From Streptomyces sp. NBC_00344 (GTDB taxonomy: Bacteria; Actinomycetota; Actinomycetes; Streptomycetales; Streptomycetaceae): DNA of 64,000 nucleotides. Below, in pieces: positions 1 to 10,453 of the stretch. Under the pieces are notes generated by a model that searched no databases, was not told the origin of the DNA, and saw only the letters and a program-made list of their open reading frames with translations. A program made the translations under genes and the position numbers. The stretch covers positions 1,632,501 through 1,696,500 of the forward strand of contig NZ_CP107996.1 of the NCBI RefSeq assembly GCF_036088315.1. The letters are read 5' to 3'. The stretch's first letter is position 1, and every line of letters begins with the position of its first letter.

Positions 1-36
1 CCGAAGCAAATCGGGTGCCCCGCTCCCTTCGACGCG

Positions 37-1722
37 TCAGACCTCGACGACGACGGGAAGGATCATGGGGCGCCGACGGTAGCTGTCGGAGACCCACTTG
101 CCGACCGTGCGGCGGATGAGCTGCTGGAGCTGGTGCGGTTCCAGGACGCCGTCCTGGGCGGACTTGTTCAGGGCGTCCTCGATCTTGGGTACGACAGCGC
201 TGAACGCCGCGTCGTCGATACCCGAGCCCCTGGCCTGGATGTGCGGGCCGCCCACGATCTTGCCGCTGGAGCTGTCGACCACGATGAAGACCGAGATGAT
301 GCCCTCGTCACCGAGGATGCGGCGGTCCTTGAGCGAGGTCTCCGTGACGTCGCCGACCGAAAGGCCGTCGACGTACACGTAACCCGCCTGGACCTTGCCG
401 ACGATCCTGGCCCTGCCGTCGATCAGGTCGACCACCACGCCGTCCTCGGCGATGACGATGTGGTCCTTGGGGACACCCGTCAGCGCGCCGAGCTCGGCGT
501 TCGCCCGCAGGTGGCGCCATTCGCCGTGCACCGGCATCAGGTTCTTCGGCTTGCAGATGTTGTAGAAGTACAACAGCTCGCCGGCCGAGGCGTGGCCCGA
601 CACATGGACCTTCGCGTTGCCCTTGTGGACGACGTCGGCGCCCCAGCGGCTCAGGCCGTTGATGACGCGGTAGACCGCGTTCTCGTTGCCCGGGATGAGC
701 GAGGACGCCAGAATCACCGTGTCGCCCTGGACGATCCGGATCTGGTGGTCGCGGTTGGCCATCCGGGAGAGTGCAGCCATCGGTTCGCCCTGCGAGCCGG
801 TGCAGACCAGCACGACCTCGTCGTCCGGAAGATCGTCGAGCGTCTTGACGTCGACGACAAGACCCGCCGGGACCTTGAGGTAGCCCAGGTCACGTGCGAT
901 GCCCATGTTCCTGACCATGGAGCGCCCCACGAACGCCACGCGGCGTCCGTACTCGTGCGCCGCGTCGAGAATCTGCTGGATGCGGTGCACGTGACTGGCG
1001 AAGCTGGCCACGATGATGCGCTTCTGGGCGTTCGCGAAGACCGTGCGCAGGACGTTCGAGATGTCGCGCTCGGGCGGGACGAACCCCGGCACCTCGGCGT
1101 TGGTCGAGTCGGCCAGCAGGAGGTCGATGCCCTCCTCGCCGAGCTTGGCGAAGGTCGGCAGGTCCGTGAGACGACGGTCCAGCGGCAACTGGTCCATCTT
1201 GAAGTCGCCGGTGTGGACCGCCATACCCGCCGGCGTGCGGATGGCCACCGCGAGGGCATCCGGGATGGAGTGGTTGACCGCCACGAACTCGCAGTCGAAC
1301 GGACCGATGCTCTCCCGGTGCCCCTCGGTCACTTCAAGGGTGTACGGGCGGATCCGGTGCTCCTGGAGCTTCGCCTCGATCAGCGCGAGGGTCAGCTTGG
1401 AGCCGATCAGCGGAATGTCCTGCTTGAGCCGCAGCAGATAGGGCACGCCACCGATGTGGTCCTCGTGCCCGTGCGTGAGCACGATGCCCTCGATGTCGTC
1501 GAGGCGGTCCCTGATGGAGGTGAAGTCCGGCAGGATCAGGTCGATGCCCGGCTGCTCCTCCTCGGGGAAGAGCACGCCGCAGTCGACGATCAGCAGCCGG
1601 CCTCCGTATTCGAAGACCGTCATGTTCCGGCCGATCTCGCCGAGACCCCCGAGCGGGGTGACGCGCAGGCCGTTCTTGGGAAGCTTCGGCGGTGCGCCGA
1701 GTTCGGGATGCGGATGACTCAA
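37..1722 (-). CDS. rnj: Ribonuclease J (metallo-beta-lactamase/beta-CASP RNase)
   Basis: Exo/endoribonuclease of the beta-CASP family, acting in cytoplasmic mRNA turnover and rRNA maturation. The zinc-binding motif HGHEDH lies at about residues 84-89, and the protein follows the family layout of beta-lactamase fold, beta-CASP insert and C-terminal domain over 561 residues. I start it at a TTG (complement of 1720-1722) because GAGGAG sits six bases upstream and the product then begins MSHPHPELG, as I recall for streptomycete RNase J. A GTG seven codons earlier is possible but has no ribosome site. It follows dapA on the same strand, with an inverted repeat in the 110-bp spacer. All key motifs look intact. 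Confidence 0.95.
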   Translation of the reverse strand: MSHPHPELGAPPKLPKNGLRVTPLGGLGEIGRNMTVFEYGGRLLIVDCGVLFPEEEQPGIDLILPDFTSIRDRLDDIEGIVLTHGHEDHIGGVPYLLRLKQDIPLIGSKLTLALIEAKLQEHRIRPYTLEVTEGHRESIGPFDCEFVAVNHSIPDALAVAIRTPAGMAVHTGDFKMDQLPLDRRLTDLPTFAKLGEEGIDLLLADSTNAEVPGFVPPERDISNVLRTVFANAQKRIIVASFASHVHRIQQILDAAHEYGRRVAFVGRSMVRNMGIARDLGYLKVPAGLVVDVKTLDDLPDDEVVLVCTGSQGEPMAALSRMANRDHQIRIVQGDTVILASSLIPGNENAVYRVINGLSRWGADVVHKGNAKVHVSGHASAGELLYFYNICKPKNLMPVHGEWRHLRANAELGALTGVPKDHIVIAEDGVVVDLIDGRARIVGKVQAGYVYVDGLSVGDVTETSLKDRRILGDEGIISVFIVVDSSSGKIVGGPHIQARGSGIDDAAFSAVVPKIEDALNKSAQDGVLEPHQLQQLIRRTVGKWVSDSYRRRPMILPVVVEV

Positions 1723-1742
1723 AAGACTCTCCTCACCACACA

Positions 1743-1767
1743 CGCCACGTACCTAAGGCACGTGGCG
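1743..1767 (-). promoter_or_regulatory. Inverted repeat in the rnj leader
   Basis: CGCCACGT (1743-1750) and ACGTGGCG (1760-1767) form a perfect 8-bp stem with a 9-base loop, ending about 8 bases before the rnj ribosome site. It may be a dapA read-through attenuator, a processing stem or a regulatory hairpin. There is no T-run. Confidence 0.5.
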
Positions 1768-1832
1768 CGCATGACATTCGTGCACTTGCTGTTGTCTGGG
1801 TGGTTTTGCGTATTCAGTTGTGAAGTCTGTGT

Positions 1833-2732
1833 TCAGAGTTCTACCCCGCCGGCCGCGAGATCGATCTTGAGCTGAGCCGTTTCCTCCGGTGCGAGCTCCA
1901 CCAGGGGAAGACGCAGCGGGCCGGCAGGCAGTCCCTGGAGGCTGAGTGCCGCCTTGGTGGTGATCACTCCCTGAGTACGGAACATGCCGGTGAACACCGG
2001 AAGCAGCCGCTGATGGATCTCGGTCGCCTTCTGAACCTCGCCCGCGAGGAAGGCCTCCAGCAGGGCGCGGAGCTCAGGTGTCACGAGATGCCCCACCACG
2101 GAGACGAAACCGCAGGCGCCGACAGAGAACAGCGGGAGATTGAGCATGTCGTCGCCCGAGTACCAGGCCAGGCCGGAGCGGGCGATGGCCCAGCTCGCCC
2201 GGCCGAGGTCTCCCTTGGCGTCCTTGTTGGCGACGATCCGCGGGTGCTCGGCGAGCCGGACGATCGTCTCGGTGTTGATCGGGACGCCGCTGCGGCCCGG
2301 AATGTCATAGAGCATGACCGGCAGCTCGGTGGCGTCGGCGATGGCGGTGAAGTGCCGGAGCAGACCCTCCTGCGGCGGCTTGTTGTAGTACGGCGTGACG
2401 GCCAGCAGGCCGTGCGCACCTGCGTCCACGGCCGCGCGGGCCAGCTCAAGACTGTGCCGGGTGTCGTTGGTGCCTACACCCGCGATGACATGGGCCCGGT
2501 CTCCCACTGCTTCCCGTACGGCCCGTACGAGGTTGTTTTTCTCCGCGTCGCTGGTGGTCGGGGACTCGCCGGTGGTGCCATTGACGACCAGGCCGTCGTT
2601 GCCTGCATCCACCAGATGGGCGGCGAGCCGCTGTGCGCCGTCGAGGTCGAGCGCGCCGTCCGCCGTGAAGGGCGTGACCATAGCGGTGAGGACCCGCCCG
2701 AAGGGGGTCTGCGGAGTGGAGATCGGAGCCAT
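1833..2732 (-). CDS. dapA: 4-hydroxy-tetrahydrodipicolinate synthase
   Basis: Condenses pyruvate with aspartate semialdehyde, the first committed step to diaminopimelate and lysine. The 299-residue product has the usual class I aldolase TIM barrel. NGTTGES (51-57) binds pyruvate, Tyr115/116 in TPYYNKP is the proton relay, and Lys170 in VANKDAKGD aligns with the Schiff-base lysine. The start is the ATG at 2730-2732, giving MAPISTPQTPFGRV; an upstream GTG would add only three residues. The gene lies between thyX and rnj on the same strand, while dapB is about 2.5 kb away in another operon. DapA and DapB act in consecutive steps. Confidence 0.95.
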   Translation of the reverse strand: MAPISTPQTPFGRVLTAMVTPFTADGALDLDGAQRLAAHLVDAGNDGLVVNGTTGESPTTSDAEKNNLVRAVREAVGDRAHVIAGVGTNDTRHSLELARAAVDAGAHGLLAVTPYYNKPPQEGLLRHFTAIADATELPVMLYDIPGRSGVPINTETIVRLAEHPRIVANKDAKGDLGRASWAIARSGLAWYSGDDMLNLPLFSVGACGFVSVVGHLVTPELRALLEAFLAGEVQKATEIHQRLLPVFTGMFRTQGVITTKAALSLQGLPAGPLRLPLVELAPEETAQLKIDLAAGGVEL

Positions 2733-2794
2733 GGGTACCACGCTACTCGGTACTCAGTACGGGGCGTGCCCTCGGGGGAGCCGGAGTGACGGAG

Positions 2795-2832
2795 CCCGGC
2801 ACTGCCTGCTCGGGGGTTCAAGCAGTGCCGGG
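2795..2832 (-). terminator. Hairpin between thyX and dapA
   Basis: CCCGGCACTGC (2795-2805) and GCAGTGCCGGG (2822-2832) form a perfect 11-bp stem with a 16-base loop, downstream of thyX and upstream of dapA. There is no clear T-run, as is usual for streptomycete terminators. Confidence 0.65.
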
Positions 2833-2911
2833 TCCGTTTGATCAGCCTAGATGAACTTCTCCAAACGGTGCAATACGGACACCTCACGCGAGGGACCCGT
2901 ACACCAGTGCC

Positions 2912-3652
2912 CTACGGGGCCACGCGACCGTTGGTATTGAAGGCCGCGTGGGTGAGCGGCATGAGCTTCGACCAGTGCTCTTCCATCCGCTCGCCGACCA
3001 TCTCGATCTCGCGCTGCGGGAACGAGGGTGTCTTCGCCAGCTCGTGCTGGGTCCGCAGACCGAGGAAGTGCATCAGCGACCGGGCATTGCAGGTCGCGTA
3101 CATCGACGAGAAGAGTCCGACCGGCAGCACCGTACGGGCCACCTCTCGCGCCACACCGGCGGCCAGCATCTCCTGGTACGCCTCGTACGCCTGGCGGTAG
3201 GAGTCCTCCGTCACCCGCGCGGTGAGCGCCTGCTGGGCCGGGGTTCCGGCGACGAACTCGTACTTGCCGGGGCGCCCCTGCTGCACCAGCTTCCGGTCCT
3301 CGCCCGGGACGTAGAAAACCGGCTCCAGCTCCCTGTACCGGCCCGATTCCTCGTTGTAGGACCATCCGACGCGGTGCCGCATGAACTCACGGAAGACGAA
3401 GATCGGGGCGCTGATGAAGAAGGTCATCGAGTTGTGCTCGAAGGGGCTGCCGTGGCGGTCCCGCATCAGGTAGTTGATCAGACCCCTGGAACGCTCAGGG
3501 TCCTTCTGCAGCTCTTCCAGGGACTGCTCACCCGCCGTGGAGACTCGGGCCGCCCACAGCACGTCGGAGTCACTCGCGCTGTGCTTCACCAGCTCGACGG
3601 TGACGTCGCTGCGGAAGCTCGGCTTGGGGTCTGAGGTGGGAGTGTCGCTCAC
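2912..3652 (-). CDS. thyX: Flavin-dependent thymidylate synthase
   Basis: Makes dTMP from dUMP using FAD, NADPH and methylene-tetrahydrofolate. The 246-residue product has the ThyX signature: RHR at 92-94, followed by the Ser and SGR residues of the RHR...S...SGR pattern that binds dUMP and FAD. The start is the GTG at 3650-3652, giving (V)SDTPTSDPKPSF. The reading frame stays open upstream, but that part lacks a ribosome site and family similarity. It lies upstream of dapA on the same strand, separated by a strong hairpin, so it is probably transcribed separately. Divergent from the small gene at 3861. A ThyA, if present, is outside this window. Confidence 0.95.
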   Translation of the reverse strand: MSDTPTSDPKPSFRSDVTVELVKHSASDSDVLWAARVSTAGEQSLEELQKDPERSRGLINYLMRDRHGSPFEHNSMTFFISAPIFVFREFMRHRVGWSYNEESGRYRELEPVFYVPGEDRKLVQQGRPGKYEFVAGTPAQQALTARVTEDSYRQAYEAYQEMLAAGVAREVARTVLPVGLFSSMYATCNARSLMHFLGLRTQHELAKTPSFPQREIEMVGERMEEHWSKLMPLTHAAFNTNGRVAP

Positions 3653-3860
3653 CGGCGGGTCCTTCCAGTTGCATCGCTCGGGCGGCGCCCACTCTACGGC
3701 GCCGCACCGACAGGGAGGGCCGGACGGACTGCGGCCGGAAATCTTTGGCCAATCGGTGGCAAACGGGCACCGATCGACAGCTTTGAACGTCTGTATTCGT
3801 GGAACCAGACTGGAACCGGATGATCCACAAGCACGACCGAGTCCAAGGAGAAGTGCCCTT

Positions 3861-4100
3861 ATGTTCCGCCGGCGCGAGGCCGTCCCGTTCGCATTTGTCG
3901 CCGAGGCCGACCACTTCCGAAGCAACGTCGAACCGCCGCCCCGTCAACGCCCCACCAAGTCCCAGCTCGCAAGCCGCACCCTGGTCGGGCTCGCCGTCGT
4001 CGCGGGTCTCGTCGGATCGCTGCTGTTCGGGCTGCCTGCGCTGGCAGCGGACCAGTCCCCCGCGCAGACGCATCATTCCGAGGCGGCTCACGCACACTGA
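3861..4100 (+). CDS. Small membrane-anchored or secreted protein of unknown function
   Basis: A 79-residue product that I do not recognise by name. AAGGAG lies ten bases before the ATG. The N-terminal 38 residues are charged and proline-rich. A hydrophobic segment spans about residues 40-63 and ends with ALAAD, which could be an uncleaved anchor or a late signal-peptidase site. The tail is short and histidine-rich (QTHHSEAAHAH). It is divergent from thyX and followed in the same direction by another membrane protein. The clear ribosome site and codon use support a real gene; the function is unknown. Confidence 0.6.
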   Translation: MFRRREAVPFAFVAEADHFRSNVEPPPRQRPTKSQLASRTLVGLAVVAGLVGSLLFGLPALAADQSPAQTHHSEAAHAH

Positions 4101-4194
4101 CTCGTCCGGCCCCCCTGGGGTGGTCGGCCGATCATCACATCGGTAGCCTCACCGGGCACAGCCAATCGAGCGTGCTTGTGAGTGAGGATCAGTC

Positions 4195-4755
4195 GTGCCC
4201 CTGCCTTTCCTGACGGCCGACCGCGCGTTTGGCGCAGCCGCCGAGAATGCCGACGATGTCGCGCTGCCGTTCGACGACCACGTTCAGTGGCGGCGGCCGT
4301 ACCGCCCCGGCCCCTGGCGGGTCGGGGCGGCGGCGCTGCTTCTGCTGCTGGCTTCTTTCATACTGCTGGCCGCGATGATCATCGCTTTTGCCGGTGCGCT
4401 GTCCGGCGCCGTGGTGTGCCTGTGCTTCGGCCTGGCCGTCATCGCCTGTGCCCTGCGGCTGCTGCGTGTCGGCACCTGGGTGAGCAAGCACGGGGTACGA
4501 CGAGTGGGCTTCTTCAGGACCCACACGGTGCCCTGGCGCAGGGCATCGGCCGTGCGTACGGTCCAGCAGCCGGTCCGCTGGCTCGGGCTGCCGCGCACCG
4601 TCCAGGGAGAGGCGCTCGTGCTGGTGCAGCAGGGCGGTGAGCAGCTGCCCCCGCTGCTCACCGACCACAACGCCGACTTCCTGGCCCGTCATGAGGCCTT
4701 CGACCGCGCTGCCGACACCATCGAGGCGTGGAACGCGGAGTACGCACGCCGGTGA
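4195..4755 (+). CDS. PH-like domain membrane protein
   Basis: A 186-residue protein with an acidic N-terminal tail, two adjacent hydrophobic helices (about 44-67 and 69-90) and a C-terminal cytoplasmic beta-rich region. WVSKHGVRRVGFFRTHTVPW resembles the start of bacterial PH (bPH2) domains, in which a membrane hairpin is followed by a small beta barrel. The GTG start is preceded by GAGGA. It converges with the TPR-like gene at 4774, only 18 bp separating the two, and their stop codons lie inside a nested inverted repeat. The precise role is unknown. Confidence 0.75.
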   Translation: MPLPFLTADRAFGAAAENADDVALPFDDHVQWRRPYRPGPWRVGAAALLLLLASFILLAAMIIAFAGALSGAVVCLCFGLAVIACALRLLRVGTWVSKHGVRRVGFFRTHTVPWRRASAVRTVQQPVRWLGLPRTVQGEALVLVQQGGEQLPPLLTDHNADFLARHEAFDRAADTIEAWNAEYARR

Positions 4756-4789
4756 CCTGCTGAGCGGCCTGCCTCAGACGTTCACCGGC
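4748..4789. terminator. Nested inverted repeat spanning two convergent stop codons
   Basis: Outer arms GCCGGTGA (4748-4755) and TCACCGGC (4782-4789) enclose inner arms CTGAG (4760-4764) and CTCAG (4773-4777). Both gene ends lie within the structure, so it probably terminates both transcripts. Confidence 0.6.
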
Positions 4790-5226
4790 CGGCCCGCGTG
4801 CAGCGTGATCGCGCGCTGCATCGCCTTACGGGCACGAGGGGTGTCCCGGGCGTCCTGATAGGCGACCGCGAGCCGGAACCAGCAGCGCCAGTCGTCCGGG
4901 CTGTCCTCGGTCTCCTCCTTGCGCCGGGCGAAGACCACGTCGGCGGAGTTCCGGTCGATACGGCCACTGGGGGTGCGGACCAGCTCGTCGACCGGCAGTC
5001 CCCCTTCGGCGTCGAGTTCGGCGGCGAGCCGGTTGGCCCGCTGGACGAACTGGGTGTTCTTCCAGAGGAACCAGATGCCGATCAACGGCAGGATCAGTAC
5101 GGCGACGCCGAAGGTGACCGTGAGAAGGGTGCCGTTCTGGATGAGCAGCACTCCCCGGCTGCCGACCAGGACGAAGTAGAAGACCAGGACGGCTGCCGTG
5201 ACGAGATACGTGATCTTTGCGCGCAT
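4774..5226 (-). CDS. Membrane protein with a TPR-like C-terminus
   Basis: A 150-residue conserved-looking protein. It has two transmembrane helices (about 5-25 and 33-56), a charged linker, and a C-terminal helical pair (about 118-146, WFRLAVAYQDARDTPRARKA) with tetratricopeptide-repeat character. The ATG is 8 bp beyond the dapB stop, so it is the last gene of the pnp-M16-dapB operon. It may be a small scaffold at the membrane. No enzymatic motif was seen, and the function is unknown. Confidence 0.8.
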   Translation of the reverse strand: MRAKITYLVTAAVLVFYFVLVGSRGVLLIQNGTLLTVTFGVAVLILPLIGIWFLWKNTQFVQRANRLAAELDAEGGLPVDELVRTPSGRIDRNSADVVFARRKEETEDSPDDWRCWFRLAVAYQDARDTPRARKAMQRAITLHAGRPVNV

Positions 5227-5234
5227 GGTCGCCG

Positions 5235-7385
<2,151 letters not shown>

Positions 7386-7389
<4 letters not shown>

Positions 7390-9599
7390 TTGTCGGCGTC
7401 GTCCTTCTTCTCGTCCTCTTCGCCCTCGATCACGGGGACCAGGGAGAGCTTGCCGCGGGAGTCGATCTCACCGATCTCGACCTGCACCTTGGAGCCGACC
7501 GCGAGCACGTCCTCGACGTTCTCCACCCGCTTGCCACCGGCAAGCTTGCGGATCTGCGAGATGTGCAGCAGGCCGTCCTTGCCCGGCATCAGCGACACGA
7601 ACGCACCGAAGGTGGTGGTCTTGACGACCGTACCCAGGTAGCGCTCGCCGACCTCCGGCATGGTCGGGTTGGCGATCGAGTTGATCGTGGCGCGCGCGGC
7701 CTCGGCCTGCGAGCCCTGCTGGGCACCGATGTAGATGGTGCCGTCGTCCTCGATCGTGATGTCGGCGCCGGTGTCCTCCTGGATCTGGTTGATCATCTTG
7801 CCCTTGGGGCCGATGACCTCACCGATCTTGTCCACCGGGATCTTGACGGTGATGATCCGCGGGGCGTTCGGGGACATCTCGTCCGGGACGTCGATGGCCT
7901 CGTTCATCACATCGAGGATGTGGAGGCGGGCGTCACGGGCCTGCTTCAGCGCGGCGGCCAGGACCGAGGCGGGGATGCCGTCGAGCTTGGTGTCGAGCTG
8001 GAGCGCGGTCACGAACTGCTTGGTGCCGGCGACCTTGAAGTCCATGTCGCCGTAGGCGTCCTCCGCACCGAGGATGTCGGTGAGGGCGACGTAGTGCGTC
8101 TTGCCGTCGATCTCCTGCGAGATGAGGCCCATGGCGATACCGGCGACGGCGGCCTTGAGGGGCACACCGGCGTTCAGCAGCGACATGGTCGAGGCACAGA
8201 CCGAGCCCATGGACGTCGAGCCGTTGGAGCCCAGCGCCTCGGAGACCTGGCGGATCGCGTACGGGAACTCCTCGCGCGACGGCAGCACCGGTACCAGGGC
8301 ACGCTCGGCGAGCGCACCGTGTCCGATCTCGCGGCGCTTGGGCGAGCCCACGCGGCCGGTCTCACCGACGGAGTACGGCGGGAAGTTGTAGTTGTGCATG
8401 TAGCGCTTGCGGGTCACCGGGGAAAGGGTGTCCAGCTGCTGCTCCATACGGAGCATGTTGAGGGTGGTGACACCGAGGATCTGGGTCTCACCACGCTCGA
8501 AGAGCGCCGAGCCGTGCACCCGCGGGATGGCCTCGACCTCGGCGGCGAGCGTACGGATGTCCGTGACGCCACGGCCGTCGATACGGACCTTGTCCTTGAT
8601 GACCCGCTCGCGGACCAGCTTCTTGGTCAGCGCACGGTAGGCACCGGAGATCTCCTTCTCGCGGCCCTCGAACTGCGGGAGCAGCTTCTCGCCGGCGATC
8701 TCCTTGATGCGGTCCAGCTCGGTCTCGCGCTCCTGCTTGCCGGCGATGGTGAGCGCCTTGGCGAGCTCGGTGCTGACGGCGGCGGTGAGCGCCTCCAGGA
8801 CGTCGTCCTGGTAGTCGAGGAAGACCTGGAACTCACCGGTCGGCTTGGCAGCCTTGGCGGCGAGGTCGGACTGGGCCTTGCAGAGTGCCTTGATGAAGGG
8901 CTTCGCAGCCTCGAGACCGGCGGCGACGACCTCTTCGGTCGGGGCCTCAGCGCCGTCCTTGACGAGCTGGATGGTCTTCTCGGTGGCCTCGGCCTCGACC
9001 ATCATGATCGCGACATCGCCGTCTTCGAGCACGCGCCCGGCGACGACCATGTCGAAGACGGCGTCCTCGAGCTCGGTGTGCGTCGGGAAGGCGACCCACT
9101 GGCCCTTGATCAGGGCGACACGGGTGCCGCCGATCGGGCCGGAGAAGGGCAGGCCGGCCAGCATCGTGGAGCAGGAGGCGGCGTTGATCGCGACCACGTC
9201 GTACAGGTGGTCGGGGTTGAGCGCCATGATCGTCTCGACGATCTGGATCTCGTTGCGCAGGCCCTTCTTGAAGGAGGGGCGCAGCGGGCGGTCGATCAGG
9301 CGGCAGGTGAGGATCGCGTCCTCGGAGGGCCGGCCCTCACGGCGGAAGAAGGAGCCGGGGATCTTGCCGGCCGCGTACTGCCGCTCCTCGACGTCCACCG
9401 TGAGGGGGAAGAAGTCGAGCTGGTCCTTGGGCTTCTTGGAAGCAGTGGTGGCCGACAGCACCATGGTGTCGTCGTCCAGGTACGCCACGGCGGAACCGGC
9501 GGCCTGCTTGGCCAGGCGTCCCGTCTCGAAGCGGATGGTGCGGGTGCCGAAGGTTCCGTTGTCGATAACGGCCTCGGCGTAGTGGGTCTCGTTCTCCAC
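7386..9599 (-). CDS. pnp: Polynucleotide phosphorylase / guanosine pentaphosphate synthetase
   Basis: 3'-5' phosphorolytic exoribonuclease and RNA 3'-polymerase. The Streptomyces enzyme was first described as guanosine pentaphosphate synthetase (GpsI). It has two RNase PH domains, a helical linker, a KH domain ([16 protein letters not shown]) and an S1 domain ([18 protein letters not shown]). I start it at the GTG at 9597-9599 ([10 protein letters not shown]), with GGAG eight bases upstream; an ATG five codons earlier (9612-9614) overlaps that ribosome site. Length is 737 residues. It lies downstream of rpsO, with a long folded leader between them, and is coupled to the M16 peptidase. Confidence 0.95.
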
Positions 9600-9659
9600 T
9601 AGCGTTTTCTCCATACTCGTCGTCTTTCGTCCTTCCGCCCGTGTGGCGGAGGACGGTAC

Positions 9660-9762
9660 GGAGAAGCGCGCCCTGAGTGCGGGGCCGGTCTTCGATCGAA
9701 GCACCCGGGCATTTTCCCGGGGGCCACTACCGAGGACCGGCGGCGGCGAGGGGCGCTTCTCC
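9660..9762 (-). promoter_or_regulatory. Large imperfect stem-loop in the rpsO-pnp intergenic region
   Basis: GGAGAAGCGCgCCCT (9660-9674) pairs with AGGGGCGCTTCTCC (9749-9762) with one bulged base. Inside, GCCGGTC (9684-9690) pairs with GACCGGC (9735-9741), and CCCGGG (9704-9709 and 9716-9721) forms an apical hairpin. This matches the position of the RNase III-processed stem-loop described for Streptomyces rpsO-pnp read-through RNA. The structure is seen; processing is inferred. Confidence 0.65.
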
Positions 9763-9843
9763 TCATTCGCTGTCGCGATGTACACCCAGGTTACTGAGCT
9801 GGGCCCTGGTTCCGCACGTACAGCGTCGGCACGTACGGCAAAG

Positions 9844-9876
9844 GGAGCGGTCCCCTGGAAGTGGGGCCCGCTCCCT
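9844..9876 (-). terminator. rpsO terminator
   Basis: GGGAGCGGtCCCC (9844-9856) pairs with GGGGcCCGCTCCC (9864-9876) with one mismatch, followed by TTT on the minus strand, 15 bp after the rpsO stop. Read-through would reach pnp. Confidence 0.75.
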
Positions 9877-9891
9877 CTTTCACCGGCGTAC

Positions 9892-10182
9892 TTACTTGGC
9901 GCCGCCGGCCGCACCGCGGCGGATGCCGAGGCGGTCGACCAGGGCACGGAAGCGCTGGATGTCCTTCTTGGCCAGGTACTGCAGAAGGCGGCGGCGCTGG
10001 CCGACCAGGATCAGCAGACCCCGGCGGGAGTGGTGGTCGTGCTTGTGCATCTTCAGGTGCTCGGTCAGGTCCGAGATACGGCGGGAGAGCATGGCGACCT
10101 GAACCTCGGGGGAACCGGTGTCGCCCTCCTTCTGGCCGAACTCGGTCATGATCTGCTTCTTCGTAGCGGCGTCGAGCGACAC
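9892..10182 (-). CDS. rpsO: 30S ribosomal protein S15
   Basis: 96-residue primary 16S rRNA-binding protein of the 30S platform. The family block [20 protein letters not shown] is followed by [19 protein letters not shown] and a basic C-terminus. The GTG start at 10180-10182 follows GAGGAG. It lies upstream of pnp on the same strand, the widely conserved rpsO-pnp pairing, with a terminator and a folded leader in between. Confidence 0.97.
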   Translation of the reverse strand: MSLDAATKKQIMTEFGQKEGDTGSPEVQVAMLSRRISDLTEHLKMHKHDHHSRRGLLILVGQRRRLLQYLAKKDIQRFRALVDRLGIRRGAAGGAK

Positions 10183-10277
10183 GTCTACTCCTCGTGAGTC
10201 TTCAGGCCACCGAGTGCCCCAGGTCGAATTCTCTGGGGAGCTTCCGTAACTCGGGAGGCGGGGATCCGCTGGGCGCA

Positions 10278-10297
10278 GCCTCCGGGAATCCGGAGGC
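10278..10297. promoter_or_regulatory. Hairpin upstream of rpsO
   Basis: GCCTCCGG (10278-10285) and CCGGAGGC (10290-10297) form a perfect 8-bp stem with a GAAT loop, about 95 bp before the rpsO start. It could be part of the leader used for S15 autocontrol, or simply an intergenic stem. Confidence 0.4.
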
Positions 10298-10320
10298 GCG
10301 TACACAAACGGCCGTCACAC

Positions 10321-10348
10321 AGCGTACCAGTCTTTCCGTACACCCGAA
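10321..10348 (-). promoter_or_regulatory. rpsO: Possible rpsO promoter
   Basis: On the minus strand, TTCGGG and TACGCT are separated by 16 bp. The -10 fits the TAnnnT pattern of the main streptomycete sigma factor, but the -35 is weak. Confidence 0.3.
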
Positions 10349-10453
10349 CGGCGCACAGCGACGCGCCGGACACCCGCAGGATCGGGGCTGCGCGGCCGGG
10401 GCTGCGCCATGCTCCTCCTTGTTCCGGGCGCATCGATCAGGAGGAGCGTCGCT

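Noticed and set aside
2795..2832. GGGGTTCAA inside the thyX-dapA hairpin, tRNA-like
   Set aside because: No cloverleaf; the flanks pair as one straight stem.
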